Shown: in pieces, positions 1 through 11,991 of the stretch | Position numbering within the stretch: the first letter of the stretch is position 1 | Layout of the letters: each line of letters begins with the position of its first letter | Assembly: GCA_963675135.1 (NCBI GenBank) | Contig: OY776119.1 | Location: forward strand, 38,563,198 to 38,627,197 | Length of the DNA stretch: 64,000 nt | Reading direction: 5' to 3' | Source: Galeopsis tetrahit | Taxonomy: Eukaryota; Streptophyta; Magnoliopsida; Lamiales; Lamiaceae | Position numbers and translations under genes: made by a program | Notes under the pieces: generated by a model | The model's database searches: none | Seen by the model: the letters and a program-made list of their open reading frames with translations, nothing else | Told to the model about the DNA's origin: nothing

Positions 1-1126
1 TGATCAAGAACACCACTCCTTGGTGAATTGATCCCTATGATGTCTAGAGTCCTAGTACCCTCTTCTCAACTCAGAACTGAACTGTTCTTCTCTCAACAGT
101 CAGCTCCTACCACTTCTACTACTACACCCTTCTCACTTTTCTCACTTGAAAGGAGTAAGGGTTGAAGTAAGGTTCCAACTAATGAGATATCCTTTACAAT
201 GAGAGATCAGTGTATAGGGATAGGATATCTCTTCTAAGCTTTGTATGGATATACAATAGGGTTCAGCTTAGATGAAGTGTTTGAAGACTAAGATAGTCTT
301 TTTGATGCTTTGAAAACACTTGTTAACTTGTAGGATAGTTGTCTTGGTAGTTGGTGCTTCAAATGGTCTTCACACTTCTGTATTTATAGACAAATTTGAG
401 GATTTGCCCGTTGGAGAGGCAGTCCCAAATTGCTATAAGTGTCTTCCTTGAGTTCTTCAAACTGGAAGACAGATTCTGATAGTGACATGTCCTTGTTTTG
501 GGAAATAAACGGCTGTATAGACTTTCTCTTCATTCTGAGCACTTTTCCCAATGTTTGACTTCAAGATTCACTTGATTGAGCTTGGACATGCCTTCTGAAG
601 ATTGTTCCAATGATAGGACAACATTACTTATCAAATGGACAACTCTGCTTATCACTATCAGTAGACATGCTTATCAGCATAGTTGGCTTGCTCTTTTCAC
701 ATGACTTGGCTCTTACCCTTTGCTTCCTTTACATGTGATCTTAGCATGACTCTTTGAATGCTTCTAGGGTATAGTTGTCTTCATCACTTCAGCATGATTG
801 ATCCTTAAGCTTTTAGAAGACTTGTTCTGGTTTATCTTCACTGTGACAACTCTGCTGAACATCTCTTCAGCATCCTTGTCTTTCAGTAGACTTGGAAAAC
901 ATTCCAGAATTTGAGCCTTGAGGGAACTTGTTCTTGATAGACTTCAAAGCATATGTTCCCCCTCAAATTGTGCATCTATTCAACTAAGAGCTGCCTAACA
1001 TATCAGCTTCTCATCTAGCTTTATGTTATATGTTCTAACATTCTTAGAACATATTCTTTCTTGACTTAGGCATGTCTAAGGGGGTTTTGGTATTGAATCA
1101 AAACACATCTCATTTTATTCCCAACA
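1..1126 (-). repeat. 3' LTR (partial) of the minus-strand Sirevirus
   Basis: Read on the minus strand, the LTR starts at 1126 with TGTTGGGA and continues past position 1. It shares order and short blocks with the LTR at 8196-9587: the AGCTGCCTAACATAT block near 987-1002, the GATATCCTTTACA block near 185-197, and a TATAAATA box (minus strand, 381-388, matched by 8992-8999). A polypurine-like run (minus strand GAGGGGGAAC, near 957-966) lies inside it. Divergence from the partner LTR is high. Confidence 0.75.
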
Positions 1127-2208
1127 GACTGTATTTAATCAGTATCTTTACAGTTATGTATAAGATTTATTGTGGATAGATTTATAGAGCATGTTTATAA
1201 TCAATAATACCATATCCAACAATGTATTTAAGCTTGTAATCTCAATGTCTAGATGCAATATTTGTAAGATTCTAAGGCTTTAAGCTCACATCAATCATGT
1301 ATTTAACAACATATCATTCAATAAATAGAGAGTCCGCAAATATAGCATATTTAAATTTCAAACATAAATTATTTGAAATGAAAACAGGGCATGTTGTTTG
1401 TTCTTGAAAGCTTGATGTATATGCATGTTTTCAAAAGATGATCATGAGGAATACTAACCCATTTCAAAAGACATTTTTTTGTGAAGGTAGTAGAGCTTAG
1501 AGCAAAGCTTGAAGATGAGCTTGAGGATTCTTGAGAAATTTTGCTTAGGGGCTTTTTCAGAAAATATTAGAAAACGTATATGATGAAAAAATCTAAGTCT
1601 TGCTTTTATATCCCCTCAGTTGTACGTTTGAAAAATGTTAGGTGTAGGGCTGAGATTAAATTGATTGAAATCAAAGGTTTAGATCAATTATGTTATGCCA
1701 AAGGACACAAATGTCGTGTCCAGTGCACAGTAAGTTGCTTTTACAAAAAATCGTGCAATTGATCGTGTTTTAGCAAAAATCTCTTGTTTGTCGATTATGA
1801 GCATTAAATGCGTACTATAATGATGAACAAAGTTTTACTTATATGAAAAAGAAAACTTATCTACAACCAAGTGACAACTTGACTGAATAACCCTTGACAA
1901 CTTTCATTGAAGTTTCTCATGTATTTTGCCATCCTCTACGTTGTCCTTCGTAGTTTTCCTCGTACTTGTCGAGCATCTTTTCTTGATTTAATCAAGAAGT
2001 TTATTCAAGAATGCCATGTGCTTTGTCCAAGTTTCCTGCATGAAAATGCTTGAAAAGATATTAGTATGTGAAAAGTAAATTATCTATGTAATTAATGAAC
2101 CATGAATCTTATCTATCTTATCCCTCACCTGGATTATCCTAAGATTCGTTCTAAGTTCCCCCTTTGGATATTAGTATCTCTGGCATGGTTAAAGTATTTA
2201 TTTATACG
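1127..2208 (-). other. 3' noncoding region of the Sirevirus, with an internal polypurine-like tract
   Basis: About 1.1 kb lies between the end of the RNase H frame and the 3' LTR. No credible ORF is visible; the 60-codon plus-strand frame at 1580-1762 has no recognisable features. A purine run (minus strand, CCAAAGGGGGAAC, about 2157-2169) resembles a polypurine tract but is not next to the LTR. The sequence immediately before the LTR start at 1126 is not purine-rich, so the true tract is probably degraded. Confidence 0.6.
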
Positions 2209-5200
2209 TTAAACATTCTCTCCAGGATCTAATAAACCAAGTTCCATTGAAAGTTCCTTGAATTTTGTCTTAGCTAGAGGTTTTGTGAGAATATCAGTCT
2301 TTTGCTTATCAGTATGAATCTTTTCCATTCTGATATCCTTTTTCTCAACATGATCTCTTATGAAGTGATGCCTGATGTCCACATGTTTACACCTTGTGTG
2401 TAACACAAGATTTTGAGTAATAGCAATGACACTATTATTATCACAGTAGATGGGTACATCCTTTGTGACAACTTTGTAATCCCTTAGCTGTTGTTTGAGC
2501 CATAGGATTTGAGCACAACAGCTTCCAGCAACCATGTATTCAGCCTCTGTGGTTGAAGTAGCTACATAAGTTTGCTTCTTAGAAAACCATGAAATCAACT
2601 TGCTTCCTAAGAATTGACAAGTGCCAGTAGTTGATTTTCTGTCTATCCTACATCCTCCATAGTCTGCATCAGAATAACCAGTCAACTCAATGTTGTCTTC
2701 AGATGGATACCACAATCCCCAAGTTCACTATGCTTTTTAAATACCTAAGTATTCTTTTGGCAGCCTCTAAGTGACTCTTCTTTGGATTGGACTGAAATCT
2801 AGCACATACTCCAACTACAAAAGTAATATCAGGTCTGCTTGTAGTTAGATACAATAGAGAACCTATTATTGCTCTATATTCAGTGGGGTTGGTATCTACA
2901 CCATCAATATCATGATCCATTTTTCAATTTGTATTCATTGGAATCCTAAATGGTTTGTTATTTTCACAACCAAACTTCTTGATCACTTCCCTAGTATACT
3001 TAGCTTGATTGATGAAGATTCATTTCTCTATTTTTATAACTTGAAGACCTAAGAAAAAGTTCATCAATCCCATCATAGACATTTCAAACTTCCCTTGCAT
3101 GAGAGTTGAAAATTTCTTGCACATATCCCCATCAGGTGAACCGAAAATGATATCATCAACACATATCTGTACTAATAGAATATCATTTCCTTCAGCTATC
3201 CTAAATAAGGTCCTATCAACTGTGCCTTTCATAAATCCATTGTCCAATAGGAATTGTGATAAAGTCTCATACCAAGCTCTTGGTGCTTGCTTGAGACCAT
3301 AGAGAGCTTTCTTTAATCTATACACTTTGTCTCCTTCTTCAAAACCAGGTGGCTGCTCCACATATACCTCTTCCTTAAGTACACCATTAAGAAATGCACT
3401 CTTCACATCCATTTGGTATACTTTGAACTTCATATGAGCTGCATATGCTAAGAACAGCCTAATTGCTTCTAGTTTTGCTACTGGGGCAAAGGTCTCATCA
3501 TAGTCTGTTCCTTCATGTTGACTATAACCTTTGACAACTAGTCTGGCTTTGTTTCTAACTATAACATCATTTTCATTCTTCTTGTTCTTGTAAACCCATT
3601 TAGCTCCTACAACATCCTGATGTGTTGGTCTGTGTACCAGCTTCCAAACATCATTTCTTTTGATCTGATTTAGTTATTCTTGCATAGCTATTATCCAGTT
3701 GGAGACTTCCATTGCTTCTTCAATGGTTATGGGTTCTGTTTCAGAAAGAAAACAACATAATAAGGCACTCTCTCCATGTTGTCTTCTAGTGATTACACCA
3801 CTAGTAGGATCACCAATGATCTGGCCTGAAGGATAAGCATCTAGCCATGTCCTTCTAGACTGATCATTTTCAGATGAATTATTCTCATTTGGTTCAACAT
3901 TTAATTCAACATAGAATTCAGGAAAATTAAAAGTTGGATCAGTTTCATATTCAGGGATGTTGTCCATGTCATTGACATTGGTGTTCTCAGGTTGAGTTCC
4001 CCCGAAATCATTTGATCCTTGTTCTCCCTCAACATTACCAGCTTCTTCATTGGGAGTTCTTACCTCAGGTTGAGTGGGTTCATTCAACTCAACATTGCAA
4101 TTTTCCTCAGGGATATTGGCTTCAGGTGAGTTGTCTTTATCTTGATTGGCTTTAGATATGTTGGATATCTTGAGGTTTTCCAAGTTAGGATAGTTTACAT
4201 TAGTAAATACAGATTCTTTTCTTTCACCATCCCTTAGCCTTGTCACCCTTGTGTTGATTTCATCATGAGATTTGTCTTCTTTGTTTGAGATCCTGTGCTT
4301 GAAAGAAAACTCATCAAAGATAACATGAGGTGTTTTTTCAACAATAAGAGTTCTACAATTATAAACTCTGAAAGCTTTGCTGGATGAAGAATATCCTAGA
4401 AAAATTCCTTCATCTGCCTTGCTATCAAAGGTTTTTAATTGTTGTTTCCCATTATTGTGAATGAAACATGTACATCCAAAAATATGAAAGAAAGAAATTC
4501 TTGGTTTTCTCCCTTTGAAAAGTTCATAAGGGGTTTTTCCTTGTTCCTTTGTTAGCATGGATCTGTTTTGGGTGTGACAAGCAGTATTAATTGCTTCTGC
4601 CCAAAAAACTCTTTGGAATCTTTGCTTCTGCTATCATGGTTCTTCCAGCTTCCTTGAGTGTTCTAACTCTCCTTTGTGCTACACCATTTTGTTGAGGTGT
4701 TCTAGCCGATGAAGTCTCATGAGTGATTCCATTTGCTTGAAAGTACTCATTTATGTATCAGTTGATGAATTATGTTCCTTTGTCTGATCTGATCTTCACA
4801 ATGCTCAAACCTTTCTCATTTTTGATTTTCTTCATAAGCTCTAGCAGCTTCTGTTGAGTCTCTTTCTTCTTTAGCAAGAATATTACCCAAGTATATCTTG
4901 AGAAGTCATCCACTACTACTAGTGTATACTTCTTTCCACTGATGCTCACAGGGGTAATGGGTCTAAATAAATCCATATGTAGTAATTGTAGTACTCTTGC
5001 AGTTGAGATGGCAGCCTTTGTTTTGAAGGATGCTTTGGCTTGCTTTCCTTCTTGACATGCTTGACAGACACGTTCTTTTGTGAATACTTCATTTGGTAGG
5101 CCATCAACTAAAGATAATCTTGCAAGCTTGTTCAAGGTCTTAAAGTTCAGATGGTTTAGCCTTTTGTGCCATAGCCAACTGAGATCTTTAGAGCTTTTTG

Positions 5201-5640
5201 CAATCAAGCAAATATCTTCAGGGGATTTGTTCCAATCTGCAAGATAAACATTACCTTTCCTTGACCCAGTTAGTAGTAACTATTAATTTGATTTGTTCTT
5301 AATATAACATAAGTTACTAGAAAACTCAACATTAAAACCTTTATCACAAAATTGGCTTATTGAAAATAGATTGTGCTTCAGACCATAGACATATGAAACA
5401 TTTAAAATACTTACGGTACCAATTTTGAGAGTTCCATAACCTTTGGTTGTTCCTTGTGAGCTGTCACCAAAAGTTACTTGTGGTCCATCTTGTTCTACAA
5501 AATCAGTTAGAAGCTCCTTATTTCCAGTCATATGTCTTGAACATCCACTGCCCAAGTACCATATGAGTTCTTTATGACTTCTTTTCTTTGAAGATGAAAC
5601 CACTGGAATTTGTTACAAATCAAAACTTAGGTACCCTTTG
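2209..5640 (-). pseudogene. pol: copia pol (protease, integrase, RT, RNase H), inactivated
   Basis: The order is as in Ty1/copia. Protease (5283-5603): the usual WYxDSGCSxHMTG motif reads WYLGSGCSRHMTG, so the catalytic Asp is Gly. Integrase (4770-5207): the HHCC region (WHKRLNHL ... CQACQEGK) and LHMDL are present, then the frame stops right after RSDKGT, where the family has a Glu. A further integrase and linker frame is 3674-4558 (PYELFKGRKP, IFGCTCF). It stops once at 3674 and then runs on in the same frame into RT. RT (3020-3433): YQMDVKSAFLNG is intact, but YVDD reads CVDD. RT tail 2699-2920. RNase H 2209-2715 (SDADYGGCRIDRKS, STTEAEY, CDNNS). There are several stops and frame changes, so no functional polyprotein. 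Confidence 0.9.
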
Positions 5641-5718
5641 GAAGTTGGGTCCTAGAGGGTTAGATATACCTTTTGGAACCAAATCTTGCCTTATTTTCAT
5701 TACTTGGAAAGGGCTAAT

Positions 5719-8027
5719 TTATTTTCCATAAACATTTAAATACATAATCTTCCTTTTAAATGTCGTATGTTGAGATTGAGTATTAGTGTGAATCTCGGAT
5801 GATTTAGAAGAGTTATATTTATTCTTGTGAATATATCTACTAAATCTGTCTTTTGATTCATGTGCAGCATGCTTGAATCTTTGTGGATAGGCATTTAGAT
5901 TACTTGATGTCCTTGGCATGTAGGATCCAAGTCTTTTGTACTCATTGTACTTAGGCTGGAAATCCCTTGGATGATTCATTATAGGCCTTCTCAGTTGAGT
6001 TGGTCTTCTTTGAATAACTTGGGGTTTTCTTGCCTGAGTTTGAGAGTATTTCAGCTGAGTTGTCTTCCATTGACTTTTACTCATCTGAATTGTCTCAGGC
6101 TTCTGAATTCTTGTCTTAGATTTTGCAACCTTTGACTTGGTGTTCAGGATTGTTGGTACAATGGGTTGTTTACCTTTGTCCTTTGTCTGTAGCAGCTTTG
6201 GTTCAACTATTTCAGTCTGAGCCACAGAGTTTACAAAGACTCTCTTAGTAATACTTTTTGAGGTATCACTAAGGCATGGTAAAGATGTTTTATCTGGATT
6301 GTAACCAAGTCCAGATTTTTGAGTCATAGGCCTTTGCATTCCTTGTAGTTCATTTATTGAGTTAGATGATTTGTACAAAGCAACCACTTTAAGTTTCAGA
6401 CTCTCTTCACTTATTTTAAGACATTCATGTTCCTTGAAAAGATGTTCAAACTTAGCCATCAATGCTTGGTAATCTGAGTCCTTACTCTCATGAAGTTTAA
6501 CTTGTTCTTCTAACTTATTAAGTTGTTCTGATGACTTGTCCTTCAGAGTATTCAACTCTTTAGTTAAGTTATTGCACAACTCATTAGTTCTCAGATCATG
6601 TTCAGCTTCAACCTGAGTAATTCTCTCAATCTTAGCATTCAAGGCTTTGTTTTCTTTTAAGGTTTGATCATGAATCTCTTGAAGTCTCATGAAGTCTTCC
6701 ATCAACTTACCAAAGGTAAGTCTCGGGTTGTCTTCATTTGACATCATTGTGTTACTAGAATTGAAAAAACTAGAAATATATTGTACCTCATCATTGTCTT
6801 CAATAGCCATTAGACACTCTTCATCACTGCTGTCAGTAAACATCTCAAATGATGAAGATGGAAGTTGGTCATCTTCAGAGGTTTCTTCTTCAGCTTTTAA
6901 TGCTTTCCTTTTTCCATATTTCTTGTCCCTCTTAGCTTGTCTTTCCTTTCTTTCCTTGGAAGTCAGCTCTGGACAATCATATTGGAAGTGTCCTGTCTTC
7001 TTGCAATTGTAGCATGAATCTTCATCTTCATCTTTCTTCTTTTCAGCATCTCACTTCTGAGTTGATGAAGATGGTTCTTCTTTGGAGTTTTCCCTTCTGG
7101 ATCTCATTTCATCATTCTTCTTCTCAGGTGAGTTGTGTCTTGTTCTTCTATCTTGGTAATACTTCCTGTATTTACCAAATCTAGAATTTAGTTTTTCAAA
7201 TCTTCTAGCCATCATTGCCAACTCATTTGAAATGTCAGCTTTGGAAACTCCTTTTCCACTTTTGCTCGATTTGCTGAATTTCTTGGAATCAGGTTCATTG
7301 GATTTGGCCTTCAGTGCAATTCCTTTGCTTTCAGGTTCCTCAGTGTTGTTCTTCCTGTTCAAGGCATATTCATATGCCTTGATTTCTGAGAACACCTGTT
7401 GCATTGGCATAATTGACAAATCCTTTGCATTCTGCATCATGACAGCATACACATTCCATTTGGATGTCAAGCTCCTAAGAATCTTAAAGGCCACTTCTCT
7501 CTTGGAATATTCTTTTCCAAGTGAGTTGATCTCATTCATGATGTTTGTGAACCTTCCATCTAGTTGATCAATGTTTTCATCAGACTTCATTGCAAATTGC
7601 TCATACTAATTTTGAACAGAAACTTGAAGTTGTTTTCTTTGATCTTTCTAGTTCCTTCACACATTAGAGCTAATGTGTCTCAAATCTCCTTTGTAGTTGT
7701 GCAGTGAAACACTCTACCCATTATAGCATCTGGAATGGTCTAATACAGGGTGTTCATTGCTACAAAGTTGAGATTCTGCTTATTCCTTTCTTTAGGAGTG
7801 AGCTCATCATGTTTTGGAATTTCTTGTGCTCCAAATGCTCTTTGGGCTTCTCTAACATTTGTGTTTGGCTTCATGAACACAAATGGACCTTTAGTGATTA
7901 CCCTTAGCATTTCATCATGGAGACAAGTCAAGTGAGCTCTCATCCTTATTTTCCAGAAGTCATAATTCTCAATAGAGAACATAGGCAGTTTCTGATAAGA
8001 TATCTTGTTGATGGGGTTGGTTCCCAT
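5719..8027 (-). pseudogene. gag: copia gag, broken into three frames
   Basis: The start is taken at 8027 (MGTNPINKISYQKLP), followed by the copia Gag N-terminal pattern ENYDFWKIRM. The frame is lost between 7740 and 7590, where in-frame stops interrupt sequence still resembling Gag. It resumes at 7590-7051 (KSDENIDQLDGRFTNI, typical UBN2/Gag region). A single stop lies just before 7050. It is followed by an intact CX2CX4HX4C zinc knuckle (CYNCKKTGHFQYDC, near 6970-7013) and a long, coiled-coil-rich and basic C-terminal part (5719-6843). The long extension past the zinc knuckle matches the Gag at 35484-38027 and is typical of Sireviruses. Nucleocapsid function is not expected from this copy. 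Confidence 0.85.
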
Positions 8028-8180
8028 AGCAGTAGGTGGTGGAACAACTACACCAGAATTCTCAGAAGAAGATGTGTTAGGAATAGTCAGTAATAAGGAT
8101 AATGAATATCACAGAAAGTGCACAAGTAGATCAGTTTAGGTAACCAAAGTTGATCCTCAAAGCAGTGGTCTTTAAAATCC

Positions 8181-8193
8181 TGCTCTGATACCA
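8181..8193 (-). promoter_or_regulatory. primer-binding site (tRNA-iMet type)
   Basis: The minus strand reads TGGTATCAGAGCA, complementary to the 3' end of plant initiator tRNA-Met as in most copia elements. A 2-base spacer separates it from the LTR end at 8196. Confidence 0.9.
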
Positions 8194-8195
8194 CT

Positions 8196-9587
8196 TGTTG
8201 GTCCCAAAAAGAAGTGTGACACGTGTATGGGGGGGGGAATACACGTGTATGTGTTTTTCAAAAGTTTTTGCAATTAATCAACATAAATAATCAGAGTCAG
8301 AAAAGTTGTACAGTATGTCAAGTCATATGAAAATACTTAGTGAAATATTCTATCAGAACTTAACAGTAAACAACTTTGGAATGCGGAATAAATGATAGGC
8401 CCTATTATACTCCTCAGATTATAAGTACTAAAATACCAAATAAGCAATAAGAAGTTATAACAACACAAAAGCTTAAGCAATAAGATAAATGCAGTAAATA
8501 AGAACACAAGACATATAGTGGTTCAGAGGCTAAACTGCTCCTACGTCCACTCTCCTAATTTAATAGGATAATTCCTTAATCACTTGGAATTAACTTCCTT
8601 TTACATTGACAAGGTGCACTTTACTTCTTCTTCTCCTCTTCTCTTGATTTCTTACAACCTTCTCTCGTTGCAATTCTCTCAACACTTCTACGAACTCAAC
8701 AATACTCTCAATCTATCTCTTAAGGTGAAAGTAGGGTTTTTTTCTTGTACCAACTAACTGTGATATCCTTTACAGTTTAAGAACGAATGTAAAGGTTAGG
8801 ATATCACTTTTTAGGCTTAGGATAACAATACTATAAGCTTGCCTAGTGGGGACTAAAGATAACACTCACAACCGAATATGCTTAAAAGCTTTAATCTCTC
8901 GAGTGTTTTGAATACTTTTTAATGCTAAAATATTGCTAGAATGTGTATGTCTTGTGTGTCCCGTTATCTCGAAATGTTTCAAGATATGGCCTATTTATAG
9001 AAGAAGCAAACTATCCGTTGGTGGAGATAGCAAACCTATCCATAAATTTGAACTTTTAAATTGTTCAGGGACCTGCATGCAAATAGTACATGCATTCACG
9101 TCCATTCTGAATTTTGCATTCCATTCTCAAAATTTGTTATGCGCAGTTACAAGTGGCACTAATTCATTGGTTGTTTTGGAATAATTATGTGTTTTCTGCT
9201 AACGGCCTCGTAGTGGGTAAAATGACTCGTCATCCATCGTCTTTAACCATAAGTGTGCCAAGTCCAAAGTATATGAATATCCAAATTCATCATACTTGAC
9301 ACTTGTCCTTCAGCATACTTGTCTTCATGAGTCCTTGTCACTTTTTCATAACACTTCAGCTTCTTGTCTTCAATGTTACTTTTCTTCATGCTCTTTGTTC
9401 TTTCAGGTCATTTGTCATAGATTCTAGAATAATCTATCTAATAAAAATTAAAGCTGCCTAACATATATGTGTTTTTCTAACCTGAAAATCTAGACTTGGT
9501 AAATCATCATTCTTGAGGTTTTACTTAGAGTTTTGGTATTTAATCAAAATCAAATTTTCTTTTTTTATTATAAACCATATCCCAACA
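8196..9587 (-). repeat. 5' LTR of the minus-strand Sirevirus (1392 bp)
   Basis: On the minus strand it opens TGTTGGGATATGG (at 9587) and closes GGGACCAACA (at 8196), the same termini as the LTRs at 33985 and 46071. A TATAAATA box on the minus strand at 8992-8999 is the likely promoter. The right neighbour CCCTC would be one half of the 5-bp target duplication; the other half is off the window. Confidence 0.9.
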
Positions 9588-9610
9588 CCCTCCATCCAAA
9601 TGGAGCCTTA

Positions 9611-9847
9611 GGCTGTGTTTGGATGGAGTCATTTCAAATACAAATGATTTGAAAATGAATGGATTTAAGAATCCTTAAATTTCAAATGACACAGTTTTGT
9701 GGATGGATTTAAAATTCTCACACTTTTAACCAGATTAATACCCAGATTTAAAATCCATCAACTTGTTATTTTGTCCAAACATGTAGGATGGATTTGAGTT
9801 GTGGATTTAAAATTCATAGGCTCAAATCCATTGATCTAAACACAACC
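9611..9847. mobile_element. MITE A, 237 bp, PIF/Harbinger (Tourist)-like
   Basis: The terminal inverted repeats read GGCTGTGTTTGGAT at the left and, on the other strand, GGTTGTGTTTAGAT at the right. The flanks are TTA (left) and TAA (right), close to the TWA target used by PIF/Harbinger elements. There is no coding capacity. It abuts a second member of the same family (from 9851), sharing the TAA. Confidence 0.7.
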
Positions 9848-9850
9848 TAA

Positions 9851-10006
9851 GGTTGTGTTTGGATGAGAGGATTTGATTTGTAGAGGCATTTCAAATGAAA
9901 TGAGTTAAAAATACTTTGATTTCAAATGACATGATTTTAGTGAAGATTTGAAATCTTTCTCAATTTTACTTAAAAAATGTGTGAACACAAAATTTAGCAT
10001 TTAAAA
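9851..10006. mobile_element. MITE B, left part, split by a Helitron
   Basis: It begins GGTTGTGTTTGGATG and follows MITE A in order up to TTTAAAA, where sequence homology stops at the Helitron start. The rest of the element is at 24213-24296. The two parts total about 240 bp, matching the 237 bp of MITE A. Confidence 0.8.

Positions 10007-10008
<2 letters not shown>

Positions 10009-10083
<75 letters not shown>
10009..10083. repeat. (TA)n microsatellite at the Helitron 5' end
   Basis: About 75 bp of uninterrupted TA dinucleotides directly follow the Helitron 5' TC. The inner Helitron starts with a much shorter version of the same motif (11275), so this looks like slippage expansion of the terminal TCTATATATA. 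Confidence 0.95.
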
Positions 10084-10087
<4 letters not shown>

Positions 10088-10300
10088 AAACTTTTTTACT
10101 GCCACATGTCGCAGTGTGATTCGTCAAACACAACCTCTCTCCTCTCAAAAGTCTCCATTTCAAAATTCCTCAATTCTCATTCATTTTAACTTTATCTTCT
10201 AATCTCAACCTTTCATTCTTAAGTTTTAATCTCAACCCTTAATCCTTATTTTTTACTCCAATATAAACTTCAACCTATTTCTTTTCAACCACTCAATGTT

Positions 10301-10546
10301 TGTTTTATTCATTTACATAATTTATTAGAATTTCTTCACACTTTCCTCTTTTTTTTGTATATGTAGTTAGATTGATTTTTTTTTTCATTGTAGATGTGTA
10401 GTTTAGATATTGATTTTTATTTTTGTTTTATTCATTTACATAATTTTTTAGAATTTCTTCACACTTTCCTCTTTTTTTGTATATGTAGTTAGATTGATTT
10501 TTTTTTTCATTGTAGATGTGTAGTTTAGATATTGATTTTTATTTTT
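10301..10546. repeat. tandem duplication, about 123-bp unit
   Basis: Two near-identical adjacent copies start TGTTTTATTCATTTACATAA and end GATATTGATTTTTATTTTTG. They are AT-rich and noncoding. The surrounding 10084-10300 and 10547-10870 contain only AT-rich sequence and, from about 10550 to 10760, degenerate repeats of a roughly 45-bp unit with the core GAAGATTTCATC. A stray unit of these reappears after the SINE near 11022. Confidence 0.8.
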
Positions 10547-10870
10547 GTTTGTCAAAGTTTTGAAGTTTTCATCAGATTCACCCGAAGATTTATGAAGGTT
10601 TTAAAGATTTCATCACTCGAAAATTTATGAAGGTTTTGAAGATTTCATCGAACTCACAAAGATTTATGAAGTTTTGAAGATTTCATCGAATTCACTAAGA
10701 TTTACGAAGATTTTCAAGATTTCCATCAAAGTCACTCGAAGGAAAGGTCAAAGATATGTGAAAGGTCTTCAAGATTTCATTAGGGAAGTTTTTTGAAGAC
10801 ATTGCAACAATTTCTCAAATTTATGAACATTTGTAACAATTTATCCATTCACACTAATTGTTTCAAGATG

Positions 10871-10988
10871 ACAAAGTGGGATAGCTCAAGTGGTTAGAGC
10901 ACCACTACCTAGGCCTTAGATCCTGGGTTCGAGTCATGGGGAGGGGAAAAAAGGGATGGGTATTTAATGTAATTCAAAAAAAAAAAAA
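10871..10988 (+). mobile_element. tRNA-derived SINE, copy 1
   Basis: A 118-bp element with an A-box-like TAGCTCAAGTGG, a B-box GGGTTCGAGTC, a short tail and a terminal A-run. It is flanked by direct repeats of about 13-15 bp (core TTGTTTCAAGATG, 10856-10870 and 10989-11001). The same family recurs at 19778 and 20664. It is too short and too diverged from a cloverleaf to be a functional tRNA gene. Confidence 0.88.
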
Positions 10989-11183
10989 TTGTTTCAAGAT
11001 GGTTACATTCATAAGTTTAGTCATCAGATTCACCCGAAGATTGAGGAAGGTTTTGAAGTTAAAAATGGAGAGAGTATAAAACACACTCATGTAAAAATAA
11101 ATAGAATATATTGTTAAATTCCAATTATTCATAAATACATAATATACTAATTTTCTTTTTTACGTTGCATACTCTAAAGTAAT

Positions 11184-11274
11184 ATACTGATTTGCAATAT
11201 TATAGGTTTCTCCATAATTTAGAATTATACCTAACTTACCTCCGTAAATTTCAAAACTTATATTTAAAAGACAA
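11184..11274. repeat. left part of 961-bp repeat copy A, cut by the inner Helitron
   Basis: From ATACTGATTTGCAATATTAT to AAAAGACAA this matches 20229-20319 and 21190-21280. The match then continues at 19437, after the inner Helitron. This fixes the insertion site of that Helitron. Confidence 0.85.
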
Positions 11275-11525
11275 TCTATATATATATAATAACAGCCAAG
11301 TCTCCTGACAAGTTTTCCCGCCCAGTTGTATTTTTTTATTATTATTTATCAAGCGTGTTTGATTATTGCTTTTTTTAAATGGTACATCTGCGGCCTGCCT
11401 TTTCATATTCCAAGACATGGACTTTTACTTTCTTAAACATGCCTTTTCATATTCCAAGTACATGGGCTTTTACTTTCTTAAACATGAATATTCTAGAACA
11501 TTAACTAGAATATAAATCATCTTCC

Positions 11526-11885
11526 TTAGCACTCATCTGAAACACTTAGCTGTTTTGTTAATTTATATAACCTTCTTGTGTTTTATTCCAAGTATTTACT
11601 TTTCATTTTCTATTGCAGATGACCATCCTCCTTTGATTCATCAAGAAGATTGATTCTTCTAAGATGTCGTGGGCTCTTTAGATTCGATTGATTCGAGCAT
11701 ATCGTGCATCTGCATTTGGAAACAGGAACTATCAGAATTCGCAACGTATATTCCGTGTCACAGAGGTATGAAAATCAGATTTTGTATATCAAAATTTACA
11801 TGTTGTATACAGATACTTGAAAATTGCTTTATTCCCTGTTCAAAAGCACTCTATAATGGAAAATATGGTTCCTATTATAGATAAT
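11526..11885 (+). other. intron/exon-like segment in the inner Helitron (possible gene capture)
   Basis: A pyrimidine-rich stretch ends in TATTGCAG at 11618. It is followed by about 147 bp up to a donor-like GAG|GTATG at 11765-11770. All three frames contain stops, so no product is proposed. The stretch before the acceptor is similar to 16110-16200, which also ends in TTTTTGCAG before ATGGC. This could be a duplicated captured intron-exon boundary. The parent gene was not recognised. Confidence 0.3.
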
Positions 11886-11991
11886 GTGTATGGAGCATTG
11901 CTCGCAAGAGACGTACAATAACACAAGATGATGGTGGGAGCCTACCAGCCTGGGTGGGAGGTAAAAATGAGATTAAAGAGGATAGACTACC

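Larger units (their letters stand above)
1..9587 (-). mobile_element. Sirevirus-type Ty1/copia retrotransposon, degenerate, 3' LTR truncated by window edge
   Basis: On the minus strand the order is 5' LTR (8196-9587), primer site (8181-8193), gag (5719-8027), pol in copia order PR-IN-RT-RH (2209-5603), about 1.1 kb of noncoding sequence, then a 3' LTR (1-1126) cut by the window edge. Sirevirus affiliation is inferred from the long Gag with an extended C-terminus and from Pol resembling the intact Sirevirus at 33985-47370. Stops and frameshifts break both genes, and two catalytic motifs are altered, so the copy is dead. The two LTRs share only short blocks, so the element is either very old or a recombinant of two elements. 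The flanking duplication cannot be checked because the left end lies outside. Confidence 0.9.

Noticed and set aside
1580..1762. Plus-strand 60-codon ORF
   Set aside because: Inside the noncoding 3' region of the left Sirevirus. No motif and no supporting signals.
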